Assembly (NCBI GenBank): GCA_001557035.1
Contig: LSKJ01000041.1
Location: forward strand, 1 to 5,687
DNA length: 5,687 nt
Origin: Rhodospirillaceae bacterium CCH5-H10
GTDB taxonomy: Bacteria > Pseudomonadota > Alphaproteobacteria > Reyranellales > Reyranellaceae
Reading direction: 5' to 3'
The translations under genes were made by a program, and so were the position numbers. Below are positions 5,047-5,687 of this stretch, in pieces. The notes under the pieces were generated by a model. It was given only the letters and a program-made list of their open reading frames with translations. It did no database searches and was not told the DNA's origin. Numbering within the stretch: the stretch's first letter is position 1; each line of letters starts with the position of its first letter.

Positions 5047-5687
5047 AGGTAGCGCCGACGACGACGCCGGCGATGCCCGCGATCCACCAGCTCTCGTTCG
5101 ACACGAACATCCACGACGCCACACCGATGTTCGCGAGAGCACCCACGCCGCACACGACATAGAACTTCAGCAACCCGCCCAGCGCGGACAGACCCTTCAG
5201 CTTCATGTCGCTGTAGGTCAGGAGGTTGTTGACCAGGAAGTTGGACGTCATGGCGATGACCGTCGCCAGCGACTGCGCCACTTCGAAGCCGAGTCCGCCG
5301 AGCATGCCGAGCCGCAGCACGACGAGGTGCAGGGCGAGGCCGATGGCGCCCACGATCATGAAGAACAGGAAGCGGACCGAGATGGCGCCGCCGGTCAGGC
5401 GGTGCACCAGCAGGCCGAGGAAGTCCATCATGGCCCGGCTGTCGAATTTCGACAGGCCTTCCTGCCGGGAGCGGAAGTGGTAGGCCACTTCGGCGACCCG
5501 CACCTGGCCGCGCGTGCTGGCGAGGATGTCGAGCAGGATCTTGAAGCCGGAAGAGATCAGGTTGGGCGCGACCGTCTCGAACACATCGCGCTTCAGGGCA
5601 AAGAAGCCGCTCATCGGATCGGAGACCTGCCGGCCGATGACGATGGACGAGAGGTGGGTCGCGACCTTGCTGGCAAAGGCGCGGCGG
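4997..5687 (-). CDS. GT2 (DPM1-like) glycosyltransferase with C-terminal GtrA domain (5' end outside window)
   Basis: The visible 229 residues are the C-terminal part of a gene that starts right of the window. The frame continues upstream of the internal ATG at 5614 as RRAFASKVATHLSS...GRQVSDP and joins MSGFFALKRD. This DPMSGFF stretch is a hallmark of the dolichol/polyprenyl-phosphate mannosyltransferase-like GT2 family. Next comes the end of the transferase domain (GFKILLDILA, VAYHFRSRQEGLSKF), then a GtrA-like domain with four hydrophobic segments, beginning near VRFLFFMIVGAIG, FEVAQSLATVIAM, LLKFYVVCGVGAL and WWIAGIAGVVVGA. It ends FVWRQQQN. By family it would transfer a sugar from a nucleotide donor to a polyprenyl phosphate in the inner membrane, with GtrA possibly helping flip it. 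This fits the nearby rhamnose and export genes. The sugar is not predictable from this part. Confidence 0.92.
   Translation of the reverse strand, partial: RRAFASKVATHLSSIVIGRQVSDPMSGFFALKRDVFETVAPNLISSGFKILLDILASTRGQVRVAEVAYHFRSRQEGLSKFDSRAMMDFLGLLVHRLTGGAISVRFLFFMIVGAIGLALHLVVLRLGMLGGLGFEVAQSLATVIAMTSNFLVNNLLTYSDMKLKGLSALGGLLKFYVVCGVGALANIGVASWMFVSNESWWIAGIAGVVVGATFNYTMSSIFVWRQQQN

Noticed and set aside
1..5687. tRNA, rRNA, CRISPR array, insertion sequence, riboswitch or phage features
   Set aside because: No cloverleaf-like sequences, spaced direct repeats, transposase motifs or terminal inverted repeats were seen on either strand by eye.

Overview
The window is GC-rich DNA (my impression, not computed) whose gene content fits an alphaproteobacterium; a Rhodospirillales- or Hyphomicrobiales-like host is a guess from protein style only. 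Most of it looks like the edge of a surface-polysaccharide locus. From left to right it holds the last codons of an OmpA-like protein and its strong intrinsic terminator; a plus-strand pair of rmlC (dTDP-4-dehydrorhamnose 3,5-epimerase) and a Wza-type polysaccharide-export lipoprotein; a minus-strand pair of a glycine-rich secreted protein and an rmlD-like dTDP-4-dehydrorhamnose reductase. The Wza and RmlD genes converge and their 3' ends overlap by 22 bp.

A divergent intergenic stretch (3205-3444) follows. Then come a 61-residue unrecognised protein with a near-perfect ribosome binding site, a GC-rich stem-loop, a luciferase-like flavin monooxygenase of the LimB type, and, converging on it, the 3' part of a membrane glycosyltransferase (DPM1-like GT2 tail plus GtrA domain) that runs off the right edge.

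RmlC and RmlD are the last two enzymes of dTDP-L-rhamnose synthesis, the Wza-like lipoprotein would form the outer-membrane exit for a polymer, and the GT2-GtrA protein probably handles a polyprenyl-phosphate-linked sugar. Together they suggest export of a rhamnose-containing glycan. RmlA, RmlB, Wzc and the polymerase/flippase are not in the window. The monooxygenase and the 61-residue protein have no evident link to this pathway.

The points most worth a second look are: the RmlD-like protein lacks about 19 N-terminal residues, including the Rossmann glycine motif, and begins at a TTG overlapping the stop of the gene before it; that gene encodes a small secreted protein with an 8-residue Gly/Thr repeat; RmlC has an unusual C-terminal extension; and the monooxygenase reads through a hairpin into the antisense of the glycosyltransferase gene, with a stop one base out of frame just before the hairpin. 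I see no RNA gene, mobile element, CRISPR array or strong candidate for a wholly new system.
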